Positions 10,413-22,345 of a stretch of 64,000 nt of DNA are shown in pieces (positions within the stretch are counted from its first letter, which is position 1; every line of letters begins with the position of its first letter). This DNA comes from Microcebus murinus. Taxonomy: Eukaryota > Chordata > Mammalia > Primates > Cheirogaleidae. A program made the position numbers and the translations under genes. The stretch is from the NCBI RefSeq assembly GCF_040939455.1, contig NC_134106.1, forward strand, positions 36,912,001-36,976,000, read 5' to 3'. Under the pieces are notes generated by a model, which ran no database searches, was not told the origin of the DNA, and was given only the letters and a program-made list of their open reading frames with translations.

Positions 10413-13400
10413 GGGGAAAGACTTTCCCTCCATTCTCCTGGGTTTCATCACTGAGTCTATGAAATAAATCGACACTTGGCAGATCAACAGGACAAAAGGC
10501 ATATGAATTTACTAATTTTTAATATGACAAGTCGGAGATCATCACAAGAAAAACAAGTGAATACCCAAAACAATGGTGAGATTTGCAAGCTTATATACCA
10601 TCTTAACAGGGGAAGGGGAGGGAATATGCAGACCACTTGGGAAAGAGCAGGTGATTTTCAGGAAAGATGAACAAGCCCCAAGAAGAATTGATGGGAGAGG
10701 GGGTGGTTTATGACAAAATGTGTTCGAGTGTGGTGCTGACTTCTAGTCTCCTCTACTGTGATGAGAGTCAACCTTCCTTGGTTGATGAAACTCCTGTGGA
10801 GGGGATTTATGACAACTGGATTCCTTTCGGAGCATCTGTCTTTAGGCAGATCAAAGGAGTTCAGAGAAAGCCTCTCTCTGCATTTGCTGTTTTTCAAGTG
10901 CCTTCAGCTCAAAATAATCAATATACCAAAGCGGCATATTTTGGGCTAATTTCCCGAACTCCTTCAACTCCTTATAGGCAGGAGGGGAGTATATTTTACC
11001 CATAGGATCTAGCCCTGTGCCCGACTCCTGTCAATGCTTGGTGAGTGAGATCAGATGTGAGAGTCAAGGGCCAGCGTGGCCTTTTCCCCTGTCTGGCTGC
11101 ACTGCCACTCTTTGGGGTATGCCAGTGGTCTTCAGACCAAGGCACGAGGCATGGCCTGGGCTAACCCAAGACTTTCCAAAAGATATATGGACATAGGTAG
11201 TATTAGGGAAATCTAAGTCTAGAGTTTCAACTTCTATGATGATTTTTCCTAAAACATCAGCCTGAGAATGTCTCATGATCAAGGGTCCTGAGGGTTCTTT
11301 CCCACTTCCCTTTCCCAATTCCACTTTACAAAGGAATGAGACCCCCCGAGGGTATCCTGGGCTTCAATTACTATGCTGCAGATCAAAACCTCCAGGGTAG
11401 CAAAGAAACAAGTTACCAAATATTTCATTTAACAATCTCACTGTCTTCCATCCCTGACTATTATTGTCAAAGAAAGATTCTTTCTCAAGCTGAGTGCCCT
11501 GAAAGCAGAGCAAAAGGAGAGCTGGAAGAAATACCAAAGGTGGCAGCACCTGATTTCCCACAGGTGACAAAGTCGTGGCAAGCCTCCTACCTTATCTTTC
11601 TCTCTATGAGAAGTAGAATTCATAACTGAGACTGTCTCCAGGAGGCATGTTGACATGTTTACTAGAATGAAAGAATGAAGTCTGACTTTTTTCTGACCGA
11701 GAGTCTATATGATTTGGCCATCTGGTTTGACATTTGAGTTTTGGTTTTACTAATTAAGTTAAACAGTGGACAAAATCCATAAGTTGAATGAGCTAAACCT
11801 GCACCTCCAATTGTGTGTGTGTGCATAAATGAATTTTTTTAAAAACCCTTTGTATTAGTAATATATATTAAAATTGACAAAATTTTGATTAATCTAACCC
11901 TTTTAGAGTATATCAGATTAAACAAAGCACTTTTTCAAGTGAAAAAGTGACAGAATATAATTAACGGCCATTCCATAGCCATGGTAGAGCCTTTTTGATA
12001 TATTTTCTAGAAATTGAGAATATGAATGAGTATAATTACTGAAGAATAAATTTTCCCAGTTAGTTGATTCTCCATTCTTCAAATTCAAGCAAACTGATGG
12101 AGCATCGAATTGAATTGCCAGCTGATAGACCATTAAAAATACTTTTTGATGATGAGTGACCCACGCCTTCCCTCAGGGAATATGCCCCCGTCTGAGCTAA
12201 GGACGGCAACAAGTGGTACCCACACAGACAGAGTCCCCAGGAATTTCAGGCTCCAGACTCCCCTCCCCCCCAGTGCCTTTATCAGCGTTGCTTGGATTCC
12301 TATAGGAAAGTGGGCTGAGGGGCCTGGGCTGTGGGCAGGCAGCACCCACCCATCCACTGTGCAGTCTGCCCTGCCCCCGAGCAAGCCCGCATAAGCATCT
12401 GGAGAGAGAGCAGGGGCTGCGGCATACAGGCTGATGGGGAAGACAATTCCCACATGGAGGCTGAGAGGACACATCAGACCCTCCCACCCCATTTTGTCCC
12501 CGGTCTAAAAGAATATTTGTCCTTAGAGAATTGATGTTTAAAGGATCCAGAGCCTGAAATAGTCACAATATTCCTGTAGGACCAGCTACAGCAGAAGAGA
12601 ACAAGGCCACGATAAAGGAAGCAAAATCTCAGAGAAAGGCAATCCAAGAAGGCTACCGGGAAGAAGAGAAAAAATTAAACTAGTCTTTAAAGGAGATTTG
12701 AGTCTCATGGAGGTTACTAAGCAACAATTCCACTTTTTATCGTCTCCCAGAATATTCCCTCTGTGGTGAGCAGTTGTGACATTGAAAACGCCAGAGACCA
12801 GCTGGAGACAGATAGGCTGAAACTTGGAGAAGGAAGGTGAGGGGGTGGAGAGAGAGAAAGAGAAAAAAACAAATTCTATCTCAAATCCAATAGCACTGCC
12901 CCACTTCATTTCATTACCAGAGATGAACGGGGCTTACAAATGATGACATTATAAGCTGAAACACAATCCCCTGGGAAAAGTGTATCAGCTGCCTCAGTAA
13001 TTATAGATTTGCTTCCTGCCTGCCTTTGATAGCGATCTGTGTGAGCACGAAGAATTGACAGGCAGGAGCACTTTCCACCGAGACCAGTGAGGTTTTAATT
13101 GTAAAAAGCATAACCTGGCACAGCACCAAGCCTTGCTGGGTAGCCCTGGCTTGGGGCCTTGGACAATGAACCCACAGGACTTGGGCCCAGCAGGTCCCTT
13201 GGCTCAGTGCACAGCCAAAGGGGACAGCCAGGCCAGAAGACTCCCTCAGTCGTCTTCTTCATGGGTGAGGCAGGCTCACAGCAGTGGGCAGCTATCCACT
13301 TCCAACCCAATTTGGCCACTCTTTTCTAGGCACTCTTGGTTCCAGTCTAACCATGTGGCTTGCTCTAGACCAGCCCCTGTGTTCTCCTGTTTAAGCCACT

Positions 13401-13650
13401 TCCCTCCTGGAAATACCCTTTGTTCACAGGCCTATAGGTCTACTTTCTACCACTCTGTCGAGCCCTATCTCTAAGGCCCTTCCACTATAAAGGTTTATCT
13501 GATTACCCATAACCCACCTAGCCGTTAAGCCGAAGTCCCCTATCCTCTGAGTTGCAGCCTTTGAGCTCTTGATCTATAATTCTCTCATGATTACTCATTA
13601 ATATATGGTCTGATTTCCCTCTTAGGCCGGGGCAAAGATTATCAGCCCCT
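10413..13650. other. Unassigned sequence, possibly including an old LTR at about 10430-10960
   Basis: The part 10430-10960 has the texture of an antisense retroviral LTR, but I cannot match it to a family. The rest shows no known repeat or exon. Frames of up to 119 codons are open at 10667-11005 (+), 12133-12492 (-) and 13133-13474 (+), without domain resemblance. Confidence 0.45.
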
Positions 13651-13654
13651 CTTC

Positions 13655-13810
13655 ACTCCAACTCCATGAACATGAGCTGAGCACTTTCAGGGTACCAGGC
13701 CCTGTGCAGGGTGCTTTAATGAGGGAGGGAGTCGCGGCCCTGCAGCCAGGAGTTCACATCCCAACAGGAGAGCCAAGGCTTGAACAGCCTGGCCGAGGTG
13801 GCCAAACACA
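13655..13810 (-). repeat. L2 LINE 3' fragment, antisense
   Basis: GAGCTGAGCACTTTCAGGGT, ACCAGGCCCTGTGCAGGGTG and CAGGAGTTCACATCCCAACA resemble antisense L2 (gagcacctactatgtgccaggcac). It is diverged. Confidence 0.6.
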
Positions 13811-15038
13811 GTCCAGAGCACCACCTTCCATGGCTACACTCAATGCTCTCTCTGCAACTTTAGCCCAAAATGTGGCTTAGTACCAGAGGGGAGGAAAACC
13901 ATTTATCTTTAGCTGAATGCAGACCAGCCTGTGGCCAGGTAATGGTCCAGGAAGCAGTGGCTGGAAGGAGGTACAGCAAACACTGCTCAGCACTCAGTCC
14001 CTGAGCATGGGCTTCCAGGGAATGGTGAATGTGCCCTCTGTCATCATATGTTATCTATCTTGAGGCCCAAGAGGGACACTGGGAGCCAAGATTCTTACTG
14101 GCCCCAGTGGAATACAGGGAGAACATTCAGTTCATAACCAGCAGGTGGTTCCTAAATTTCTAAGAAGCTAATGAAAGTTCTGGATGTTATCCCCAGAAGT
14201 CCTTGAAAACACATGCACATACTGTTCTGCACACCAGGTCAGGGGATCACCTGCTTTCAGAAGCCCATCTATGGAGCCCTACACCAGCATCTTGATCTAA
14301 ACAATGGATCCTTTAGTGTGCATGCTGTGACACAATGGGCTAAACATCCATACCCTGGGGGAAAAGGTGCTCAGTAAATGTTAGATTAATGAATGACCTT
14401 GAATTTGACCAGGTCAAGATCCCTAGTTGTGTTCACTGATAGCTATTTCTTATACTTTCTGCTGGAACCTATACAAGCCCTTAGCCAGAGCTCACCTCAT
14501 AGTCAGGTGGAATAAGCAGACCACTGCATGGGCATTTGTGGAGTTCAGGGAAAGCCCTGCTTCTCAAAAGCATCTTCCTCCAATAATCTTCCCCCGTTCT
14601 CATCATGCCTGAAACTCTATCATTAATATGGCCCTTAACACAAAATCCCTTTGAAGCAAGAGCTCAGAGTTTATGGAGCCCCTTTCCTCCTTCCAGAAGG
14701 AGCCCAGGTTCAGTACAGATGTGTAAAGAAAGGAAGGGTCTCAGCAAGTGAAGCCATGAATGTCATGCCACAGAGACTTCCCAATCCGTGCTCTGCTCCC
14801 CCTGATGATAATATTCAGACTATGAAGAACTGCAGAGACCTCAAGAGCTATTTCAAATCAAAACACCCACTTAAGATTTGACAATCCAGAAACACAAATA
14901 TATCCTGGAAAATCTTCTGTAAGTTAATGAGAACTGCCAAGAGCTCTCAGCCTCCAGAAAGCGTGGATTTATCCAAGAAAGAAAGGGTTTCCTAAAAGGG
15001 GTGTGGAGGGATGAGGATGCACATTTATAAGGTTTCTA
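13811..15038. other. Unassigned sequence with a possible L2 tail
   Basis: A short L2/MIR-like 3' tail (GTGCTCAGTAAATGTTAGAT) lies near 14367-14386. Otherwise nothing is recognised. Confidence 0.5.
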
Positions 15039-15039
15039 A

Positions 15040-15235
15040 TAATTTAAAGATGATTTCTACATATTATCTTATTTAATCCTCACAATGTCAGGGAAAGAAA
15101 GTATCATTTTCCCCATTTACAAAGAGGAAACTGAGGCAAATATGCCCAAAGTTATATAGCTAGTAAGTTGCAGAAATTCAAACTCAAAGGTTGCCAGTTT
15201 CAAAGCCCATGAGCTTTCCTACTGTACTGTAAATT
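15040..15235 (-). repeat. MIR SINE, antisense
   Basis: ATCTTATTTAATCCTCACAA, ATTTTCCCCATTTACAAAGA, GGAAACTGAGGCAAATATGC and TAGCTAGTAAGTTGCAGAAA follow antisense MIR order. Confidence 0.9.
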
Positions 15236-18200
15236 CAGGGTGTTTGATTTGTTTTGTTTCAGGACAGAACACGAATTCGGTCTGCAGTTATTTCAGCTCA
15301 GAATCAGGTGAAATTTGGGGAGACCAAGGTTGCCCTGAAGGATATCAACTCCAAAAATTTGGGGACGAGCACAAACCAATCTCCCATGGAACCAGTGTTG
15401 GGTTTGTACCATGATAAGGAGAACTAAGCATTTTTCTTTTTCAACATACATACCCTGCAGACCATGAGACCCTTGTGAAATCTGAAAATGGGAAGATTTT
15501 CCCTGATGGCCTAGGTCCAAATCTTCCAGGGCCCAGGGATGATGCTAGGACACACACCTCCACAAGGATGCCAGATTTGAGAGCCTAGAAGAGCTCAAGA
15601 AGGCTGAACCCTGTGACTTAGGTGACTGCCAGTAGGGACTCAATTGTCCGTACACTTTAAGTGACAAGAAAATCATCAACCTGGAAAAATATTCATTTCT
15701 AACACATTCATTACTTTAATAATTTTGTTTGAAAAGTATTTTTATTTACTTTGATCCTTCTGGTTTTCCTGTTATTTCCTTGAACAAGTGTACTCCCATG
15801 AATGTGATACTCATCATCATCATAACAGCTAACATCCAGGAATTCGTCTGCAGTCTAAAAAGTACTTTCCTATAAAAGGCAAACCACATTCATGGGCCAT
15901 GATCAAGGCTTTGTAAGAGAGTGGGTGTTAAAATAAAGATAATTTTTTTCTTTTGTGATAAGCAACTTTTGGTATGTTTATTAAATTTTGTTCTTGGATT
16001 TTTCCTCCTCTTTTTTTCCCTCCTCTTTTTCTCATAAATTTATTTTTAATTAGATGTTTTTGAATAAATCACTCTCCTATTGATCCCATTCAATAGGACC
16101 CAACCAGAGCATCTACATGCAAATAAGTATTTTTGCACATCAATGTTTGCAAACTGATGACTTCTGAAGTCTAGCTAGAGAGGTTTTCCAGACAAAACTA
16201 TTTGGATAACCTTTTTAAAAAAACAAAATCATTTTCCACTTAATAGAAGATTCTGCAGAAAATATTTTTGGCACCTCAAGTTGTCTTGCTGCTAATCAGC
16301 TATTAATATAGGGGTTCACACCAGAACAATGTTCTAAAAGCTCTTCATCTCAGTTACATAACCAGAATGGTATTTCAAAATCTCATTTTTAAAAGGCATT
16401 AGTCACCAGTATTACAAAACACATGCTCTGTACCAATAAAATTTAATGTTCAAATAAAAATGCTTGTTTACATGCATTTTTATATGCCTCTATATAAAAG
16501 CAACCATGTTTTCATGAGATAAGACATTTTCCTTAGGTCAATGGACACTCCCTCCCACTCCTCTGTCTGATTTAAAACCAGCCCATCTCATTGTCATCTC
16601 CCCCAGAGAGAAGGCAGAAATTCAAGAGGGGAGGACCAGATTCGGTAGTTATGACTTTGCGATTTGAAGCTAAACAGTAGTTCTGCCTCCTTACTCCCTA
16701 ACGTGGCCTGGGAGGAGAACCATTTCTACAAGCAGATAGTGGTTGCAATGAGATTTATTGCATGTCTACACCAAAACCCACCAGATTGTGGACCCTGCAA
16801 GAGGGTTCTGCCTCTCTACACCAGTGGTATAAAAAGAACCAGAACATATATAATGACAAACAGTGGTGTTGCTTTTTTAATTTTTTAATGTTCTATTTTT
16901 GATTCCCAAGTCCAAAGGAACCCTCCATCAAAACAACTGCTTGCTAAATTGGACTTTTACTTCATCTGAAATAATTAAATCCTATGAGGTAGAGCGATAG
17001 TTCACTTTAAGCCACTATAGCTCTATTTGCTATCTTTAGGCTAAAATTTCCCCTTTAGTCTAATTTAAAATTCTAATTGAAGTTTATGAATTAGCAGTAT
17101 CTGATTTTTGTCTGTGTTACAAGGTTGATGTATTTCTTACACACATTCAGAATTCATATGGCATAGCATTATAAAGATAACATTAGGTCGGTCATTTATA
17201 GACCTGTCTTCTGTGCTTAGCAACCACGGGAAAGTGTATTCAGAGTTAAAGGTGAAGTTTCTTGTAGGTAATATTTTTCTTTTTGACACTATAGACAAAA
17301 ATAAGTGTTATATTAAATAATATTTTATTCTACTAAAGCTCAAAATTTTATTCAATAGTAGGTTAAATGATTCAGTAGGCTTGCTAATTAGACACCAAAG
17401 CCCTAACAAATAAAAAACATTTCATTAAGCTTAATAGTAACAGAGTGGAACCATGAGGATAGAAAAATATGTCCTGGAAACTAATTTTTGTGTGTGCAAA
17501 CAAGTAGAACTACCGCTAATTCTTCCTTTCCCTCGCCTGAAAGCCTTGCAAATTCTAGACAAACTACTTCTCTGTCAGAGTTTAGAAAGAGAACAAAAAA
17601 ACAAAACTCAGCTGACACCATTTTTTCCCCATGATGTCATTTTCTGTCTTCCAAAGCCCGTGGGTCTGATTTTGATGTCAGGGTGTGTAACTCTGCAGTG
17701 ACAGCCCCAAATGTATTTGAAGAGGGAAATAGCCTTTCAGCTCTCCAGCAGTCACTTTCCCTACAAAGACAAATTTAGCGCAGGCTGAAATCACTTAGTG
17801 TCAGTCAAGGTAACCAGATCAGCTCAGCGTTAATAATGAATTTGGTCACGTGCCCCTGTGGAGGGAAGTGTGAGAGATAGCTGAGCACTCGTTCCATGTG
17901 ACACCCACCAGCTTCTATGTCAGGCCACGGTTCCCCCAGCCCAGCTGGGAAGCAACAGGGTAATTTAATCTGCCACCCACTCTAATTACTAAACTGAGAG
18001 AATTATCAGGGTTGCCAGAAAAGGGCTTTCAGAGCACCGGCTCCAGGCTTGGTGGCTGGTATGCAAGCCATGCCTGGGGTTGTCATTAGGGGTGCAGGTT
18101 TTGTAAGGTCTAAGGTTGATACAACTTGAGGTCTCTTTCTAAGGTAAAGAATATAAAATTACAAATACAAAATTAGGAGCAGGGCCTTGGAAGGGGACTG

Positions 18201-18411
18201 GGCAAGTGAGAGGCCTGGAAGCTTTAGCTTCATTAGCATGTGGTAAAGCCACCTCTGGTTGTCATGGAAACTGAAAGATCATTAGCTTCTCATCTGTGTC
18301 CTGGATATTGGATTGACTGACTCTGTGGTTGTACATCTCCTCCACTTTCATGTAATCATTTGTACTTTCCTCCGTTTCCTCATGTGAAGATGGACTATAA
18401 AATACTATCAT
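15236..18411. other. Unassigned, largely AT-rich sequence
   Basis: No interspersed repeat recognised over about 3 kb, which is unusual for this window. The block 17700-18020 is dense in potential binding motifs, including GGTCACGTGCCC (E-box CACGTG at 17847-17852), GTTAATAATGAATTTGG and CTCTAATTACTAAAC. No frame exceeds 82 codons, so a coding gene is unlikely. Confidence 0.5.
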
Positions 18412-18439
18412 GGGTCATGGGTCATGGGTCATAGGTCAT
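18412..18439 (+). repeat. Four-copy tandem 7-mer (RGGTCAT), DR1-like array
   Basis: GGGTCAT occurs at 18412-18418, 18419-18425 and 18426-18432, followed by AGGTCAT at 18433-18439. Read as nuclear-receptor half-sites (RGGTCA), the copies are direct repeats with one-base spacing. The repeat is directly visible. Binding of a receptor is inference. Confidence 0.85.
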
Positions 18440-18559
18440 ACCACTACTTCAGCACATCTCAAATATTCAGGATAGTATTTCTGATAAGCACCAATTACCA
18501 GCTGTTATGCCTTGGTTTTCTTCTGTTGTGTCCACTTAAAAGTTAAGAATATGGGAAGG

Positions 18560-18865
18560 AGGACAAGAAGACATTGGTCAGTAGGTACAAAGTTAGACAG
18601 GAAGACTAACATTCTGGTGTTCTGTTACACAGTAGGGTGACTGTAGCAAATAGCAATGTGGTGTATATTTCAAGGTGGCTAGAAGAGAAGATTTTAAATG
18701 TCATCACTACAAAGAAATAATAAATGTTCAAAGTGATAGGAATGGTAATCACCCTGATTTGATCATTATACAATATATACATTCATTAAAACATCACATT
18801 GTATCCCATAACTATGCACAATGATTGTGTCAATTATAAATTTAAAAATTAAAGAATTTTAAAAA
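18560..18865 (+). repeat. L1 3' UTR end, sense
   Basis: ACAGTAGGGTGACTGTAGCA, ACAAAGAAATAATAAATGTT, CACCCTGATTTGATCATTAT and CACATTGTATCCCATAACTA correspond to the L1PB/L1MA-type 3' end. It is followed by an A/T-rich tail. Confidence 0.85.
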
Positions 18866-19019
18866 GTTAAGGATGTGTTCCAAATATCCTTAGTTTTCCT
18901 TAAGTAATCTACAATAAACTTTGAAGAGAATGACCACAGACTCAATCCCCAAAAGTAAAAATAACAGGACAACAAAGTCAGGAGGTCCTCAAAGCAGTCA
19001 GTTTTCAAACAAACCAAAG

Positions 19020-20040
19020 ATTGCCTGTGCTATTTAAGTTTTTAGAAGCAAATTAAGAACATGATTACCACAAATGGGAAAAATCAAATAGAGTTTATTC
19101 CCTAAAATGCAATGTTGGTTCAACATTTCAAAATAGTATTAAATTAATAGACTAAGAGAGAAAATTTATATGTTCATCTTAACAGAAGCAGAAAAATTAT
19201 TTCATAAAATAATTTTTAATTTAATAACTCCCATTCTCAATAAACTCTTAACAAGCTGGATATAGAAGAAAATTTTATTGTCTTGATAAAGAATGTTAAC
19301 TAGAACTTGAACAAATATAATACTTAAGAATGAAATAAAGAATTATTCCTATTGATGTTAAGAATAAAATAAGAATGCCCACCACTATTATTTCACATTG
19401 ACCTGAAAGTCCTAGACAATTAAATGACAAGGAAAAGAAATAAGATATAAAGATTTGAAAGGAAGAAACAGAACTGTCAGTATTTGCAGCCAACATAACT
19501 GTATACCTAGAAAATCTAAGAGAACCACCTGAACTATCAGAATTCACACAGTTCGTTCAGTTGGGGGACCAAGCACAATGTTAACATATGAAAATTACAA
19601 TTTGCCCCTTTCTACAGTAACTTACAAAAGTCACAAAAAAGATCCTGTTCACAAAACTACAAAATACCCAAGAATAAACTAAAAATGTATAAGGGCTAAA
19701 TGAAGAAAAATGATAAAATTTTACTAAAGGACATAGAAGAAAACTCAAAAAAATAGAGAAAATGTTCATGTATTTGGTTGAGAAGACCTGGCATTGTAAA
19801 GGTGCTCATTCTCCCCCAAGTTATTCTATAAATTCAAAGAACTTACAAAATGATTCTAAAATCCTTCTTGAAGAGAAAATGTGAAAGAATATCCAAGGAA
19901 ATTTTGAAAAACAAGTTCTAAAAGAGAGAACATGCTGTTCTAAGTTTCTGGAGTAGCCCAGTAGAAAATGGCTTGGGGATGAGTAAGGAGGAACACTCAG
20001 ACACACAGAGTATCTGAACTGCATGTCATTGCCTTGACCT
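19020..20040 (+). repeat. L1 ORF2 fragment, sense, degraded
   Basis: TTATATGTTCATCTTAACAG, AATAAACTCTTAACAAGCTG, CATTGACCTGAAAGTCCTAG, TGCAGCCAACATAACTGTAT, GAGAAAATGTTCATGTATTT and AAATTCAAAGAACTTACAAA follow ORF2 reverse-transcriptase-region order. Many stops are present, so it is not coding. Several minus-strand open frames here are shadows. Confidence 0.8.
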
Positions 20041-20109
20041 TAAAGGATATGAGACTGCACCAGGCAGATCATCTTGGTGAGCACAGCTTTGCGGGTTTTC
20101 CCTAATCCA

Positions 20110-20250
20110 ACCATGAGAGACAGGAGGATTTATTGAGCCCAGAAGTTTGAGGTTATGGTGAGCTATGATCACACAACTCTACTCCAGAGCCTGGGTGACA
20201 GAGTGAAACCCTGTCTCCCTCACCAAAAAAAACAAAAACAAAAACAAACA
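20110..20250 (+). repeat. Alu right-monomer fragment, sense
   Basis: TTGAGCCCAGAAGTTTGAGG, GTGAGCTATGATCACACAAC, GAGCCTGGGTGACAGAGTGA and AACCCTGTCTC are followed by an A-rich (AAAAAC)n tail. Only one monomer is present, either a FRAM-like unit or a truncated old Alu. Confidence 0.88.
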
Positions 20251-20319
20251 CGGTTAGCCTCACTGCTTACTACTAGTAATAGATTAAACAATAGTGAGAT
20301 ACCATTTTTTACTTGTGGT

Positions 20320-21500
20320 CAATGATACTTTTGTCTGTCTGAGAAAGCCTTTATTTTTTCCTTCATTTCTGAAAATTATTTTCATGGGGTATAAAATTCT
20401 GATTTGACAAGGTTTTTCCCCTCAGCGCTTAAAAGATGCCACTCCATCATCTTCTGGATTACACAGTTTTTGACAAGAAGCTTGCTGTAATTTTTCTTTG
20501 TTTCTCTGTATATAATGTCATTTCTTTTCCCCATTGTCTTCAAGCTTTTCTCTTTATCTTTGGTTTTCAACAGTTTGAATATAATATGCCTAGGTTATTT
20601 TGTTTTGTTTATGTATTTATTCTACTTGGTGCTCTCTAAGGTTCTTAGATCCATAGTATAGTGTTTGGAATTAACTTTGGAAAATTCTCAACCCTTATTT
20701 CTCTAAATATTTCTTCTGCGTTTTTCTCTCTCTTCTCCTACCAGGATCATAATTTACATGTGTATTAGATTATTTGATATTGCCTCATAGATTTTTGCAT
20801 GTTCTGTTCTATTTTTATTTTCATCACTCTTTTTTCTTTTTGTGCTGCAGTTTGAGTAATTTCTACTGATCTATCTTCATGTTCATTGATACTTTCCTTG
20901 ACTGTATCAAGTCTACTAATGAGCTTATTGAAAAATTCTTCATCTCTGTAACTGTGCCATTCATTTCATGATTCTTTCTTACCATTTCATATTTCTATGC
21001 TAATAATCCATCTGCTATTGCACATTGTCCACCTTTTCCATTAGAGCCATTAAACCGTATAAACCAAAGTTTTTTCAAATTCTCTGATCAATCCAATATC
21101 TGTATCATATCTGAGTCTGATTCTATTGATTGCTTTGTCTCTTCACAGTGTATTTTTGTTTTTTTGCTTGTTTTTGCTTTTTTGTATGTTTCATAATTTT
21201 TTGTTGAAAGCCAGATATCTTATATATGATAATAGAAATTAAAACAAATAGTTTTTATGCCTGGAAATCAACATGCGTTTCCCTCTGCTAAGCCTTTGGT
21301 ATGGGGGTTTGAATCAATCTATTCAGGAGATGCCTTGTGGTTAACTTCCCAGCAGTAATCTCTTCTTTCTTGCTTGCTTAAAAACCAATTGTTCAAGTAT
21401 GGGGTGATGATGCCTTTAGGGAAGATAGGGCTTTCCTACAGTTTCAGAAGATGAATCATGTTTGGTTCCAGCTAATCATGGAAATCTGATTCCCCTTTTC
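20320..21500 (-). repeat. L1M ORF1 / 5' UTR region, antisense
   Basis: Antisense L1M ORF1 landmarks: CTTCATTTCTGAAAATTATT, GGGGTATAAAATTCTGATTT, CTTTGGTTTTCAACAGTTTG, ATAATATGCCTAGGTTATTT, AATATTTCTTCTGCGTTTTT and TTGTTGAAAGCCAGATATCT. The end near 21240-21500 looks like 5' UTR. It lies opposite to the sense ORF2 fragment at 19020-20040. Open frames here are shadows. Confidence 0.78.
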
Positions 21501-21999
21501 CAGTGTTTGATTTAAAGTAGGCCTGAGTTTACACCAGTGATATACAGAATGAAGACTGCAGAAAATAGTCTGAGAAAGATTCTCCCACATGATAAAAATG
21601 AGGTATGTGGAAGAGACCCTCACCCCTTCCACCCTCTCTACCTTCCTGCCAAATGAGGATATGACATTTGAAGCTGTAGAAGCCAACTGTAATGATGAAG
21701 GAAAAACCAAAGAAACCCTGGAGAAGTTGACCCAAAGCCTTGACATTAATCAACCCTGGAAACACCTATGTCTGGATTTCATACATGAATCACCCATCTC
21801 TGGTATAAAACCCAGAGATAGGTGATTCTGGGGTTGCTGGTCTTGTTTCTTACAGGGGAAGCTTTCCCAAAGAATATAGTGCATAAAAAGCATCCATTGA
21901 CAGAATGAACACAAGGCTCAGAGCTAGGCTTCGGCTTGCCTCCAACAATGTTCTTACCACTTCTTTCCACCTCCTCTATTCCCCAACCATCCTGATCTT
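21501..21999. other. Unassigned sequence containing a strong hairpin
   Basis: No repeat family recognised. The inverted repeat at 21787-21828 is listed separately. A 96-codon minus frame and a 78-codon plus frame overlap each other and resemble no known protein. Confidence 0.5.
21787..21828. repeat. Near-perfect inverted repeat, 17-bp arms, 8-nt loop
   Basis: The left arm GAATCACCCATCTCTGG (21787-21803) pairs with the right arm CCAGAGATAGGTGATTC (21812-21828) at 16 of 17 positions. The loop is TATAAAAC. Pairing does not extend clearly beyond the arms, so it is shorter than a typical pre-miRNA stem. It could be a MITE remnant, a structured RNA element or chance. Confidence 0.9.
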
Positions 22000-22345
22000 T
22001 GACTTCGTCCAGTGATCCATGACCTACACTTGCTGCTTGCTCTGCCAGAAAGTCTTCCCAAACATCTTTGTCTAACTAATTCCTACCTATTCTTTAAATC
22101 TCACTTAGGGAATTGCTTTTACTAGGAGGCCTCTCTGGCCCCCTGAGCACAGTTAAGTGGCCCAATTATGTTCTCCCACAGTACCCAGTACTGTTGCCTA
22201 AATAGCACTTGTCATGCTGAATGGTTGCTGTAGGGCAGGGACCACGTCTGTCTCATTCACTGCAGTATTCCTGCATGAAGCCCAAAGGGTCACATGTGGT
22301 TAGTCCACAATAAATATGTGCTGAATAAATGAATGAAATCTTACC
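22000..22345 (+). repeat. L2 LINE 3' end, sense
   Basis: AAGTCTTCCCAAACATCTTT, GTAGGGCAGGGACCACGTCT, GTCTCATTCACTGCAGTATT and AATAAATATGTGCTGAATAA match the L2 3' end, including the terminal GAATGA repeats. Confidence 0.88.

Noticed and set aside
10430..10960. Specific ERV LTR family assignment
   Set aside because: The sequence has an LTR-like feel but I could not match it confidently to any family, so it is described only as unassigned.
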